A stretch of 64,000 nucleotides of DNA from Flavipsychrobacter stenotrophus. Lineage in GTDB: Bacteria; Bacteroidota; Bacteroidia; Chitinophagales; Chitinophagaceae. The position numbers and the translations under genes were made by a program. Each line of letters starts with the position of its first letter. The stretch's first letter is position 1. Where the stretch lies: the NCBI RefSeq assembly GCF_002954265.1, contig NZ_PPSL01000003.1, positions 558,001 through 622,000 of the forward strand, read 5' to 3'. Below, piece by piece: positions 34,215-42,728 of this stretch. A model generated the notes under the pieces. It made no database searches and was not told the DNA's origin. It saw only the letters and a list, made by a program, of their open reading frames with translations.

Positions 34215-36740
34215 ATGCTCCCCGACGAACTACAACAACAAATTCGATTTAATATTGCGCAACTTTCAGCCAAAAACGGTCAAGCAGATTTCGAAAAAAT
34301 CTGTTTATACTTTTCCAGAAAACGAATACATACTAACATTTTACCTGCAACTGGTCCTGTTCAAGCAGGTGGAGACCAAGGCAGGGATTTTGAAACATTT
34401 CATTCCTACGTATCAATTTTACCAATTGCAAACTCTTTGTTCATTGGCAATTTTTCGGTTTACCCAGTGGCGTTTGCATGTTCTTTAGAAAAAGACCCTG
34501 CAAGGAAAAAGGGTAAAATATATCAAGATGTTCAATCAATTCTAAAATCTGGAAGTAAGGTTGAGCGCATATATTTTTTTAGCGGGGAAGACATTCCGGT
34601 AGCTAAGCGGCACAAGTCCGAAAATGAAGTTAAGAGTGTCTTTGGTGTTGAATTACAAATTATAGATGCTCAAACACTTTCACAGCACCTTGCAGATGGG
34701 GATTTGTTTTGGATAGCAATACAATATTTGAAAATGCCTTCTGAAGCATACCCAGTTGTTTCAGAAGATTGGTATGCAGAATTATTGAAAGAATATAAAG
34801 AAGGTAGTAACAGGATAGATACTATCGGGGAATTTTGTGAGATTAAGGGAGCGGTAAGACACATTTATAAAAACAACGACCTAAAAAAAGATTTACTGTT
34901 TTGGTTGCCTAAACTCGATATTTTTATAAATACGCATGACACAAATAGGTTTTTAATCAGAAAAGCTATTTATGAAAAATTTGTTGCATCATTAATTGGC
35001 TTAGATAATGTTTCTGGACAAGAAACAAATATCGAAAATTACTTTTCGGATTTTGAAGAATGTGATTCTATTGCGGAATTAACCGATGCGCAATTGTTAT
35101 TGTCATTTTGCACCGTTTCTTGTCTGAAGAACAGACATAATGTATCTATAGAATATTTTAAATCTATTGCGAATAAATTTGAAAAGCTATTACTCACCAA
35201 AATAAACACTACACAAAATATTGATATAAAAGTTGCATTAATAGATATTCATGCAAATCTTATATTCCATGATGTACTCTCTGATGCTAACACTCGTGTG
35301 CAGATGTTTGCAAACAGGATGAATAGCGTTATTAAGTTATTACCACGTACGCACTTTTACGGAATTAGTGCGCTTGCAAACAGAATAAATGAATTTATAG
35401 AGATACTACTCCGTAATAAAATTGACGCATCTGAATTAGAGAAAATAGCTGGCAAAATTGATACACTATTAGCCAAGCAAGGTGGACGAAATATTGTTGC
35501 TGATAAGCTCAAAACCAGAGCTATAACTTATTTGAATAATAATGAGCTTTTTAAGGCAATTGATTGTTTGCATGAATTGAAAATTAAATGGTTTAACGAG
35601 GAGTCAATTCAAGAAAGTATACAAGCATGTTTACTTTTGGCTAAGGCTTATCAGAAATTGAATCTTTTCTACGCCTCAAAGTACTATGCGTTAATTGCGT
35701 CGTATTTATCTATGAAGGACAATATGATAGAGTGCTATACTTACTTTTTAGAGGGATTATCTCTGGCTTGTGAGAATGAGTATAAGACAGGTTCTTGGTT
35801 AAATTATATTAATCTTTTGGATGGACTTATTGCCACACATTATGCTATGACAAAGGACTTTACTGTATATAATCATGACGATGTGCATAAAATAATCTAC
35901 TACCCTGCGATAATTAAAAATGTTTCAATAGCACTTTTCCCTAACATTCTGCCACTGCTTGATAAGAGATACAGTAACTGGGAAGACATAAAAAATGAAA
36001 TAGATGAGTTGAGTGTAAAGATGCCTAAAATAAAAAGAGAAGACATTTTGGACACTGCAAGTAAGCAGCTATATGGTAATATATTTAACGACCTCGGAGA
36101 GATAAGAACAATTGGGTTTAATGCTTTAGGTTCGAATTGGCAGTTTCATTTTAATAACGATTATGAAACTAATAGTGTTGCGGAGGAGTTCATTTCTAAA
36201 TTTCAAATTCTGATAGTTGATATAAAGGATTTGGGGATATGCCTACTTTCCACAAATGTGAGGATAAACATATCATTATCTACAGCTGCTAAACCATCGT
36301 ATAAAAATTCGGGAAATGACGATGAAATTACTTGGGATATTATGCTACCTCCCTATAACGGTGATACGAAAAAGGAATTAGAACACCATCAATTTGAAAG
36401 TTTAGTTGTTGCTCAAGCTATAATATACGATGTTTCATTACTGCCTGGAGAGCAATATATAAGATTGATAGGAGAGAGACTAAAGGGAGAAAATGGAATA
36501 ATTAATAAACTAATATTTGGCAGGCACTATGCAGACTTGTACCATAATTTTGTTTCTAAGACAGAATTTAATTCGCAGAACAGAACTACTCTTAGGAATG
36601 ACATATACAAGGATGGTTTCTCAATACGTTCTAATGATAAACTACCTTGGGATAATTCAATTGCGCCTAATTACAACAAAAAAAAATCCCTGAAAAACAT
36701 CGAAACACGTATTACTGTTTTTAAAAAAATTTGTCTATAA
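34215..36740 (+). CDS. Large protein with nuclease-like N-terminus, frameshifted at A7 near its 3' end
   Basis: 841 residues before a stop at 36738. The N-terminal block FEKICLYFSRKRIHTNILPATGPVQAGGDQGRDFETFHSYV resembles the Mrr/PD-(D/E)xK-like N-termini of restriction-type proteins: the GGDQGRDFET stretch would supply the Asp, and later Glu/Lys residues (SLEKDPARKKGKIYQDV) complete a possible site. The middle (about 250-560) is helical, TPR-like (CLHELKIKWFNEESIQ, LLLAKAYQKLNLFYASKYYALIAS). The C-terminus runs on in the -1 frame at A7 (36723-36729) into the next ORF, ITVFKKNLSITLPLLNKSS, giving a full-length protein of about 979 residues. Candidate nuclease effector of a defence system, together with the helicase downstream. 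Confidence 0.7.
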   Translation: MLPDELQQQIRFNIAQLSAKNGQADFEKICLYFSRKRIHTNILPATGPVQAGGDQGRDFETFHSYVSILPIANSLFIGNFSVYPVAFACSLEKDPARKKGKIYQDVQSILKSGSKVERIYFFSGEDIPVAKRHKSENEVKSVFGVELQIIDAQTLSQHLADGDLFWIAIQYLKMPSEAYPVVSEDWYAELLKEYKEGSNRIDTIGEFCEIKGAVRHIYKNNDLKKDLLFWLPKLDIFINTHDTNRFLIRKAIYEKFVASLIGLDNVSGQETNIENYFSDFEECDSIAELTDAQLLLSFCTVSCLKNRHNVSIEYFKSIANKFEKLLLTKINTTQNIDIKVALIDIHANLIFHDVLSDANTRVQMFANRMNSVIKLLPRTHFYGISALANRINEFIEILLRNKIDASELEKIAGKIDTLLAKQGGRNIVADKLKTRAITYLNNNELFKAIDCLHELKIKWFNEESIQESIQACLLLAKAYQKLNLFYASKYYALIASYLSMKDNMIECYTYFLEGLSLACENEYKTGSWLNYINLLDGLIATHYAMTKDFTVYNHDDVHKIIYYPAIIKNVSIALFPNILPLLDKRYSNWEDIKNEIDELSVKMPKIKREDILDTASKQLYGNIFNDLGEIRTIGFNALGSNWQFHFNNDYETNSVAEEFISKFQILIVDIKDLGICLLSTNVRINISLSTAAKPSYKNSGNDDEITWDIMLPPYNGDTKKELEHHQFESLVVAQAIIYDVSLLPGEQYIRLIGERLKGENGIINKLIFGRHYADLYHNFVSKTEFNSQNRTTLRNDIYKDGFSIRSNDKLPWDNSIAPNYNKKKSLKNIETRITVFKKICL

Positions 36741-37144
36741 CACTCCCTTTATTAAACAAGTCTTCAACGTTTATTCATACTGTAAACACCATTAGGCAAG
36801 AAGGGTGGCTGGACTGGCATATTTTACATGCTATTACAATGGTAGTTATAAACCATAAACTACAATCCTATTATTCTCGATGTAGCTCTATCGACGAAGT
36901 AAAAGACATAGCGGATGAAAAATTTAAAGAAGATGAAAAGAATTGGTACGAACTTATACCTGAAGAAATATTGAATGAGGAACGCTTACTTCAGGAATTG
37001 AATATAATGATGCCGATTACTTTTTTGCCTGCATTTGGTCTAACATACAAATCTGAAATACCCAACGGCAAAGCCATTTTACAACTGATAAAAGAAAAAT
37101 ATAACTTCTTTGAAGATGGTAAAGACATTCTTATCTTCTCTTAA
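36731..37144 (+). CDS. Frameshifted C-terminal part of the nuclease-like protein
   Basis: 137 codons from a nominal TTG at 36731, but more likely the continuation of the preceding ORF. In the -1 frame the A7 tract gives FKKNLSITLPLLNKSSTF, and then IRQEGWLDWHILHAITMVVINHKL, a compact helical end. The last part ends DGKDILIFS. No separate start codon fits: the upstream -1 frame contains a TAA 7 bases before the A7. The helicase gene starts 65 bases after its stop. Confidence 0.6.
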   Translation: MSITLPLLNKSSTFIHTVNTIRQEGWLDWHILHAITMVVINHKLQSYYSRCSSIDEVKDIADEKFKEDEKNWYELIPEEILNEERLLQELNIMMPITFLPAFGLTYKSEIPNGKAILQLIKEKYNFFEDGKDILIFS

Positions 37145-37186
37145 ATTAATATAGGTTAAATATTTGGCATCAATATTGCATTCCGC

Positions 37187-37207
37187 TATGTAACACACTA
37201 TTACATA
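37187..37207. promoter_or_regulatory. Dyad just upstream of the helicase ATG
   Basis: TATGTAA-CACACTA-TTACATA, 7-base arms with a 7-base spacer, ends 2 bases before the ATG at 37210. Possible operator or translational control element. Confidence 0.35.
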
Positions 37208-37209
37208 CT

Positions 37210-38664
37210 ATGGGCAATGAATTGAGACCTTACCAAGTGCAAGGAATTAATAGAATATTTGATTCTTGGAGAAATAATAATAGAAGCGTTTTATTCCAAA
37301 TGCCCACTGGAACGGGCAAAACGGTATTGTTCTCAGAAATTGTAAAACGTGGTTATGAACAAAATCGAAAAGTTCTGATAGTTGTCCATAGGATTGAACT
37401 TGTGGAGCAAATTGGTTCCAAATTACAAGAAATGAATGTAAAGGTTGGCTACATAATTTCGGGTAAGCCTGCCGATCCTTCATGCATTGTGCAAGTAGCC
37501 AGTGTGCAAACACTACTTAATAGAGAATACCCTGAAGCTAACCTTATTGTTATAGACGAATGCCACCATGCAAAAGCAGAAAGCTATACTAAGCTATGGG
37601 CTATTTATCCTGACGCAAAATTTTTAGGCGTAACTGCAACGCCTGTTCGTCTTAGTGGGGAAGGGTTTGATGATTGCTTTGATGATTTAATTGTTTCTAT
37701 GTCAGTGCAAGAATTTATCAAGCAAGGGTATCTGGTTCCTGTTTCTCATTTTGTTGGGGGAAGCCCTGATTTGGCAGGAGTGAAAGAACGACAAGGAGAT
37801 TATGTTACAAAAGTGCTCTCCCAAGTAATGATGGATAATTCTGTAATGACTAACCTAATTGATAGTTATCTGCAGAAAGCAAATGGAAAATCTACAATAG
37901 TTTTTGCTGTTGATGTTGAGCATAGTAAAGAAATTGTGGAACGATATAAGGCGGCTGGTGTTGTTGCTGTCCACATTGATGCGAAGACTCCAACAGAAGA
38001 GAGAAAGAAAATATTATTGGATTTTAAAGAGAAGAAAATACAAGTCATCAGTAATGTTGAAATTATTACCGAAGGTTTCGACTTTCCAGAATGTGAAGCA
38101 ATTCAGTTAGCACGTCCTACCAAATCACTATCCTTATATCTTCAAATGGTTGGGCGAGTTATGCGTACGGCAAAAAATAAAACGCAAGGACTTGTTTTGG
38201 ATAATGCAAGCTTATGGCTTGAACATGGACTTACCAATATTGAAAGACAATGGTCACTAAAAGGAAGGGCAAAAAACAAAAAAAGTAATGATGAAAATAG
38301 AGAGATTGGAATTGATAATGACGGCATAATTAGAATAATTTCAAGGAATAGGCCGATGGAGGTGCAAGGATTAGAACTTTATTCGCTTACTGAAGAATTT
38401 GAACGCTTATTGGATTTTGAAGCCCACTTGATAACTGCGATAGAAAAAAAGCACAAGTTAGTTTCTGCATATTTGAGATACATGACTAATTTAGAGAAGA
38501 AGGGAGTGATTATTACGGAAGAAGAATTCACCTATATACAAAAAAGACTTGACAGGCATAACACATCTAAGGAAGTTGAGGATGCGTACAAATATCACCC
38601 ATCATATTGGCACTGGCGTAAAAAAGAATTAGCTGAAAGGAATCTAATTATTTTTAGAAAGTGA
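37210..38664 (+). CDS. RadD-like DEAD/DECH superfamily 2 helicase
   Basis: 484 residues. Motif Ia region starts LRPYQVQGINRIFDSW; Walker A is MPTGTGKT (about 31-38), motif II is VIDECHHAKAESY (DECH), motif III is GVTATPVRLSGEG, and motif VI is QMVGRVMRTA near residue 310. Two RecA lobes with a C-terminal extension of about 150 residues; the overall layout resembles RadD. It should use ATP to translocate on or unwind nucleic acid. Its pairing with a nuclease-like protein in an island is the usual configuration of restriction or phage-defence modules; the substrate is not known. Confidence 0.9.
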   Translation: MGNELRPYQVQGINRIFDSWRNNNRSVLFQMPTGTGKTVLFSEIVKRGYEQNRKVLIVVHRIELVEQIGSKLQEMNVKVGYIISGKPADPSCIVQVASVQTLLNREYPEANLIVIDECHHAKAESYTKLWAIYPDAKFLGVTATPVRLSGEGFDDCFDDLIVSMSVQEFIKQGYLVPVSHFVGGSPDLAGVKERQGDYVTKVLSQVMMDNSVMTNLIDSYLQKANGKSTIVFAVDVEHSKEIVERYKAAGVVAVHIDAKTPTEERKKILLDFKEKKIQVISNVEIITEGFDFPECEAIQLARPTKSLSLYLQMVGRVMRTAKNKTQGLVLDNASLWLEHGLTNIERQWSLKGRAKNKKSNDENREIGIDNDGIIRIISRNRPMEVQGLELYSLTEEFERLLDFEAHLITAIEKKHKLVSAYLRYMTNLEKKGVIITEEEFTYIQKRLDRHNTSKEVEDAYKYHPSYWHWRKKELAERNLIIFRK

Positions 38665-38674
38665 TATTTACATT

Positions 38675-38682
38675 TATTTTTG
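38675..38682 (+). promoter_or_regulatory. Possible -7 element of the 64-residue gene
   Basis: TATTTTTG fits TAnnTTTG and is 15 bases before the ATG at 38697. The -33 region is weak. Confidence 0.3.
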
Positions 38683-38696
38683 CTCTGTAGACTATA

Positions 38697-38891
38697 ATGA
38701 CACAAAACGATATCACACGGAAAACAGAAGAGCAAATATTGATTGATACAAATACAGATGATGCAATTATAGCAGAGTTACTTGAAGAAGACGCTGACCC
38801 AACGACCAAATTGCCTTATAGCAAAGCATTTATTAAAAAACACAAATTAGCAAAGGCTATTCATAATGTGACAGGCAAGCTTCTTTATTAG
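38697..38891 (+). CDS. Small acidic/Lys-rich protein
   Basis: 64 residues, MTQNDITRKTEEQILIDTN, then AIIAELLEEDADPTTKLPYSKAFIKKHKLAKAIHNVTGKLLY. An acidic N-terminal half and a basic C-terminal half; no TM segment. Unknown family. It lies 32 bases after the helicase stop on the same strand and may be an accessory or inhibitor of the module, but only context supports this. Confidence 0.55.
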   Translation: MTQNDITRKTEEQILIDTNTDDAIIAELLEEDADPTTKLPYSKAFIKKHKLAKAIHNVTGKLLY

Positions 38892-38894
38892 GCA

Positions 38895-39374
38895 TTAATA
38901 AAATAGCTGTTCAGAGCCTTTAATAATTGCTGTCGCAATGCTGTCCTGTAAATAATCTATCGGGCTGTATGATAGCCCAAAAGCGACGTGCATAACACTT
39001 TGGGAAGCTACCACGCAACCCCTACCTTCTCCAAGCCTTTGTACAAGTTCTTTTTTACAAGATTTTGTAAATTCATTTGCATATAGTGTTCTGGGTAGTG
39101 ATAAATCGCATATTAATCCATCAACTTCTACCCATGCATGTCCAGCCCACAATTGGAGTATATTATCTCGCACTTCTGAAATGCTAAAGTCCTGTTGGAA
39201 AATTATTTGTTCTTTATAAGAGAGGTTGCCAGTTACAAGTTTAGCATCGACATTATGTTCATTTTTTAGTTTTGCATACAATGTAGCCGACATAGGTAAA
39301 CATAAAAATGGTTTACTGGGAACAGTCAATAGAACCGCTTGCACGGCATTTATTAGTACTTCCTTTGTAATCAT
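38895..39374 (-). CDS. Transglutaminase-like cysteine domain protein, putative
   Basis: 159 residues. FLCLPMSATLYAKLKNEHNVDAKLV, then AGHAWVEVDGLICDLSL fits the Cys ... His-Ala-Trp-Val-Glu ... Asp pattern of transglutaminase-fold enzymes such as those of the PF13471 type: Cys (residue 24), His of GHAWVE and Asp of ICDLS would form the triad. A protease, cyclase or amidase function is possible. There is no signal peptide. It converges with the 64-residue gene (3 bases apart) and lies 8 bases after the zinc-ribbon gene. Confidence 0.5.
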   Translation of the reverse strand: MITKEVLINAVQAVLLTVPSKPFLCLPMSATLYAKLKNEHNVDAKLVTGNLSYKEQIIFQQDFSISEVRDNILQLWAGHAWVEVDGLICDLSLPRTLYANEFTKSCKKELVQRLGEGRGCVVASQSVMHVAFGLSYSPIDYLQDSIATAIIKGSEQLFY

Positions 39375-39382
39375 TTTAGCGA

Positions 39383-39622
39383 TTATTTTTTAGGCAAATT
39401 TTGCTCGGTTAGTGCTTTGCCACATTTTGGACAAGTAATATTCATTTTCACAAATACTTCATTCCACCCTAAATTTTGAGTTGTTGAAAATGATTCTCCT
39501 TTTAAATCTTGTAGTGAATATTGTTCCCAATTCGACGAATAGGGCTGGTCATTTTCTTTAATGGATATTTCACCAATATGGCCGCATTCACAAACGACTT
39601 TATAGTTTATTCTGGTTGACAT
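39383..39622 (-). CDS. Small zinc-ribbon protein
   Basis: 79 residues with two Cys pairs, VVCECGH near residue 9 and ITCPKCGK near 66, spaced as in a zinc ribbon. The loop between is polar and Trp/Tyr-rich (YSSNWEQYSLQDLKGES). Unknown role, perhaps nucleic-acid binding. It sits 8 bases upstream of the transglutaminase-like gene on the same strand. Confidence 0.6.
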   Translation of the reverse strand: MSTRINYKVVCECGHIGEISIKENDQPYSSNWEQYSLQDLKGESFSTTQNLGWNEVFVKMNITCPKCGKALTEQNLPKK

Positions 39623-39652
39623 AACATTTTTTTTGGGAGTTTCTAAAATATA

Positions 39653-39958
39653 TCATTTAGCATACGCTTTGCCTGGGATAGCTACATACTTTCCTTGTTC
39701 AAAACCTACTGCAAAACATCTTTCCAATGTCGCACCGTGTTTTTTTACTGCTGCGTCTAAATCTATTTTAGCTTGCTCAGGTGTAGTATCTATTTTCACA
39801 AGTGACGTGTTAGGTAAGTAATGAACCGCATTAGTACTGTCCCCACTTTTTGTAAAGTGATCAAGATAGCCATTCGCTTTCATAGTTTCTTTCACTTGAG
39901 TTTGCTTAGCTTCCTTATGTATATTTTCAACTATGTCGTAAGTGATTAGTGTATTCAT
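39653..39958 (-). CDS. Small ferredoxin-like protein, possibly SinR/Cas2-related
   Basis: 101 residues from ATG 39958 (MNTLITYDIV); a longer reading starts upstream at 39991. Predicted layout: strand TLITYDI, helix QTQVKETMKANGYLDHF, strand VHYLPNTSLVKI, helix TPEQAKIDLDAAVKKHGATLERCF, strand AVGF. This beta-alpha-beta-beta-alpha-beta order and the small size recall Cas2/VapD/SinR-type proteins. No CRISPR repeats or other cas genes are near, so it is not a CRISPR component. Function unknown. Confidence 0.5.
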   Translation of the reverse strand: MNTLITYDIVENIHKEAKQTQVKETMKANGYLDHFTKSGDSTNAVHYLPNTSLVKIDTTPEQAKIDLDAAVKKHGATLERCFAVGFEQGKYVAIPGKAYAK

Positions 39959-40536
39959 GACTCTCTGTCTTTTATTAATAGACAATAACAAATTGCAATA
40001 TTAATGCCGAGTGATCAATTGGACTTTTTGACTAATTACATATGTCCATTTTGGCAGTTTATTAACAAATCGCTTATGAAGTTGGAATTTATATGACAAA
40101 ATGCCTTAAATTTTCGGGTTGAGATATTTTCATTGTACCGTTGAATTTTTACCAGTCGTATTAGAGAATTTAAGGCTCATAATCGACCTTCTAATATTAT
40201 TTTGGCAGTAGTATAGGGATGGAGAGTGCTAACGTCGTTAAGTAGGCTTAATTCGGGCAAAGAAAAAGCAGGTAAAAATTCCAACGTAGCTATCGGAGTG
40301 CAATTGACTACGGCTAATGGTTTTCTCACCTGCTATTGCTATAAAGAGTTAAAACTTGAAAGAGGTTTGTAGTTCTCTTATTCGCTCGCTATATAACAGA
40401 ACAAAGATAGCAAATCCAAGGGTCTTAACAGAGATTCAATTCCTATTATTTATTAACCATGGTGCAGAAATATATTTTTGATTTTTCGATGTTGCCACGT
40501 ATTTTTCGCGCCACTTTTTACTATAATTAAATATGC
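39959..40536. other. Noncoding segment of the island with nested inverted repeats
   Basis: About 580 bases without a supported ORF. AGCAGGT (40267-40273) pairs with ACCTGCT (40328-40334), and CGTAG (40285) pairs with CTACG (40308) inside it, so a nested stem-loop RNA or DNA structure is possible. It is flanked by the 18-bp inverted repeat. Confidence 0.4.
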
Positions 40537-40609
40537 AGCTTGCAGTCTTGCAGTAGGGGCGTTTCCCTTTACAGTAAAGGATTCCAGACTAACTGCAAGA
40601 CTGCAAGCT
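40537..40609. repeat. Perfect 18-bp inverted repeat with nested hairpin
   Basis: Arms AGCTTGCAGTCTTGCAGT (40537-40554) and its exact complement (40592-40609) enclose a 37-base loop that itself contains CCTTTA-CAG-TAAAGG. It is 18 bases beyond the DUF3987 stop. Could be an origin or a transcription/plasmid-like control site. Confidence 0.75.
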
Positions 40610-40627
40610 ATTAATTAGCATAAGAGG

Positions 40628-42211
40628 TCACTGTTGTTCATAGCATCGTTCATACTGCCCTTTTTCGACGCATTTGATTAAATCGCATTTCAGATAGTAG
40701 TAAACAGTTCTTTCTGATAACCCCAGCAATCTTCCAACTTTTAGCGCATCCCGAGTTGTAAATATAGCTGGCAGCTTATTGTGAAATTTTTCAAACCTTG
40801 GGTCGTAATGCTTAATAGATACTTTCTTCGGCACTAATCCCATAATCCTGTTTGCTCTATTTCTAAAATATTCAGTAATGCTTATGGCATCAATGACGTG
40901 TTGTTTTGTTACAATGATTTGCATATCATCTTTCATGAGTATTTTAACATGCTTATATGCATAGTCAAGCATTGCCACTATTATAATAAAACGTAGTAGA
41001 TACAACTCCAGTTTGTTGTATATCCCTATCATTTGCTGGTCGTTCAAGCTATTGCAGTAGTCTGAATTTTCATTCTGCCACCGTATTAGTTCCTGAAAGG
41101 CATCTTTTGTAAAATTCAATATATGGGGGTTAATTTCGCCGTCTTTGTTATACCGAGAAGGTACGTTTATGATGTTCTTTATAATTGCATGATACTGTTC
41201 TTCAAGTTTGTCATTTGGCATCAAGCCATTCCATTTTCGCTGGGGTACGGTATCCGTGGTTGCGAATAGCAACCGATCCAAATAGCCATTATTGTCGTTT
41301 AAATTTGAGATGAATTTTATTAACACGTCTGTTTGAATAGTTCCCGCATTGTTTAAAAATGGTTGTAGAATCCAAGGACTCGATTTCTTCTTTCTGTCTA
41401 CTTTTATTGGTTTCCCGCTCCACATTGTAAGGTGGGTTTGCATGTCATCTCCAGCTCCACCACGGTATTTATTCATTGAATTTAAAAATGATAAATATTC
41501 ATCTGCATAAAGGGTCAGACCAGCTTTATTCTCGACAAGGACGTCTTTTATAGCTTCCATCGTAGCGTCGTTTATCATACACCTTTTGCAGGTAGGTTCA
41601 ATCAAATTTTCGTTCCCTTCATGCTTTAGTTTTTTATATTCCGTATAAGCTATTTTGTATTCTCGTTCGTATGCCAGCTCCTGTGCAAATAATGGAGATA
41701 AAGCTCTTTCCAGTGGACCCGATTTATTGATGCTCGAACGCCCAACAATTAGCATGCTCAATATGGCAGTAGATTTGAGTTTGCCTTTAAATAAAATCTG
41801 GAAATTGTTACGAATAGCTCCGGCAACAGCCGATAATATGCCTGCTGCATAATATTCCTTTGGAAAGTTTAAGGTGTTGCTTACGTCATTGATGTGTCTC
41901 CTAATAGGATCAGGAAATACCTCTATGGGAAAAGGATTGCTGTACTGATTTAAATGGTCCTCTAATTGTAAATTTTTGCTATTACGCCGTGATTCTTTGT
42001 ACGCTTCTAACTGATTCTCGGGAATCAATTCTTCATCGAAGATTATTTGGTTTGCCTCTACATTTTCCAGTATGTCTGGGTTTGCTGGATAGTCATCTTC
42101 TTCAAAAGGCAGGTAAGGTTTCTCTTTTAGTGCTTCCCTTAATCGAAGGGCTTTGGCAATGTTTTTTTCTTCCATTCTCTCTGCATCAGTTTTATAAGTT
42201 GCTTGTATCAT
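40628..42211 (-). CDS. DUF3987 domain protein
   Basis: 527 residues. After about 80 residues of disordered start, the DUF3987 core includes FPKEYYAAGILSAVAGAIRNNFQILF, LIVGRSSINKSGPLERAL (nucleotide-binding loop position) and TLYADEYLSFLNSMNKYRGG (Walker B-like Asp-Glu). A C-terminal helix-turn-helix-like end reads LGLSERTVYYYLKCDLIKC. These proteins, of unproven function but possibly replication helicase/primase-related, are frequent in Bacteroidota integrative elements. Overlaps the excisionase-like gene by 4 bases (ATGA), so translation is coupled. The inverted repeat lies downstream of its stop. Confidence 0.85.
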   Translation of the reverse strand: MIQATYKTDAERMEEKNIAKALRLREALKEKPYLPFEEDDYPANPDILENVEANQIIFDEELIPENQLEAYKESRRNSKNLQLEDHLNQYSNPFPIEVFPDPIRRHINDVSNTLNFPKEYYAAGILSAVAGAIRNNFQILFKGKLKSTAILSMLIVGRSSINKSGPLERALSPLFAQELAYEREYKIAYTEYKKLKHEGNENLIEPTCKRCMINDATMEAIKDVLVENKAGLTLYADEYLSFLNSMNKYRGGAGDDMQTHLTMWSGKPIKVDRKKKSSPWILQPFLNNAGTIQTDVLIKFISNLNDNNGYLDRLLFATTDTVPQRKWNGLMPNDKLEEQYHAIIKNIINVPSRYNKDGEINPHILNFTKDAFQELIRWQNENSDYCNSLNDQQMIGIYNKLELYLLRFIIIVAMLDYAYKHVKILMKDDMQIIVTKQHVIDAISITEYFRNRANRIMGLVPKKVSIKHYDPRFEKFHNKLPAIFTTRDALKVGRLLGLSERTVYYYLKCDLIKCVEKGQYERCYEQQ

Positions 42212-42492
42212 TTTTTCTTGTTTTTAGGGAGGTTAACAAAATTTGATGCTTTCATCGACTCTTCAATCTGCGCCCACGTCAGTTGAGTGCGGCTGAACAT
42301 CCACTCATCAATTTCAGATTTCTCAAAACGCAGCTTGCTGCCAATAGCAGATCGGTGTACAGGGATTTTTTTGTAATGCACCAGCTTGTATAAATACTTT
42401 ACTGTAAGGTTTGTGTAAACAGACACTTCCTTTATCGACATGGGGACGAGCTCCCTATTTTGGTCGATTTTTTCGCGAATTTTTTCAGTCAT
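42208..42492 (-). CDS. Excisionase-like helix-turn-helix protein
   Basis: 94 residues. The middle, SIKEVSVYTNLTVKYLYKLVHYKKIPVHRSAIGSKLRFEKSEIDEWMF, is a winged-helix MerR/Xis-type DNA-binding domain of the kind used as excisionase or island regulator. It overlaps the DUF3987 start by 4 bases and lies 236 bases from the integrase stop. Expected to bind near the attachment sites and bias excision or control replication. Confidence 0.8.
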   Translation of the reverse strand: MTEKIREKIDQNRELVPMSIKEVSVYTNLTVKYLYKLVHYKKIPVHRSAIGSKLRFEKSEIDEWMFSRTQLTWAQIEESMKASNFVNLPKNKKK

Positions 42493-42668
42493 TTTATATT
42501 GTTTACCTACACAATAACGCTTTGCCCCTCAAAAATTTTGAGCATTAATTTTCATTTGATATGTTCAAATGTTGTATTCCTAATCGATTGATTTCACCTG
42601 CCAGTGTTTATACTTTTTAACTTGACTATTTTTATTGTTCAATTTGATTATTTTTTCACATTAATAAA

Positions 42669-42707
42669 AAGTGAGTAAAGCACCTATTTTTAGTACTTTA
42701 CTCACTT
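42669..42707 (-). terminator. Integrase terminator
   Basis: AAGTGAGTAAAG (42669-42680) and CTTTACTCACTT (42696-42707) pair perfectly over 12 bp; read on the minus strand it is followed by TTTTTATTAA. Confidence 0.85.
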
Positions 42708-42728
42708 CCAGATTTTTAAAATCTTGCC

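Noticed and set aside
39653-39958. CRISPR system based on the Cas2-like protein
   Set aside because: No repeat array or other cas gene is present.
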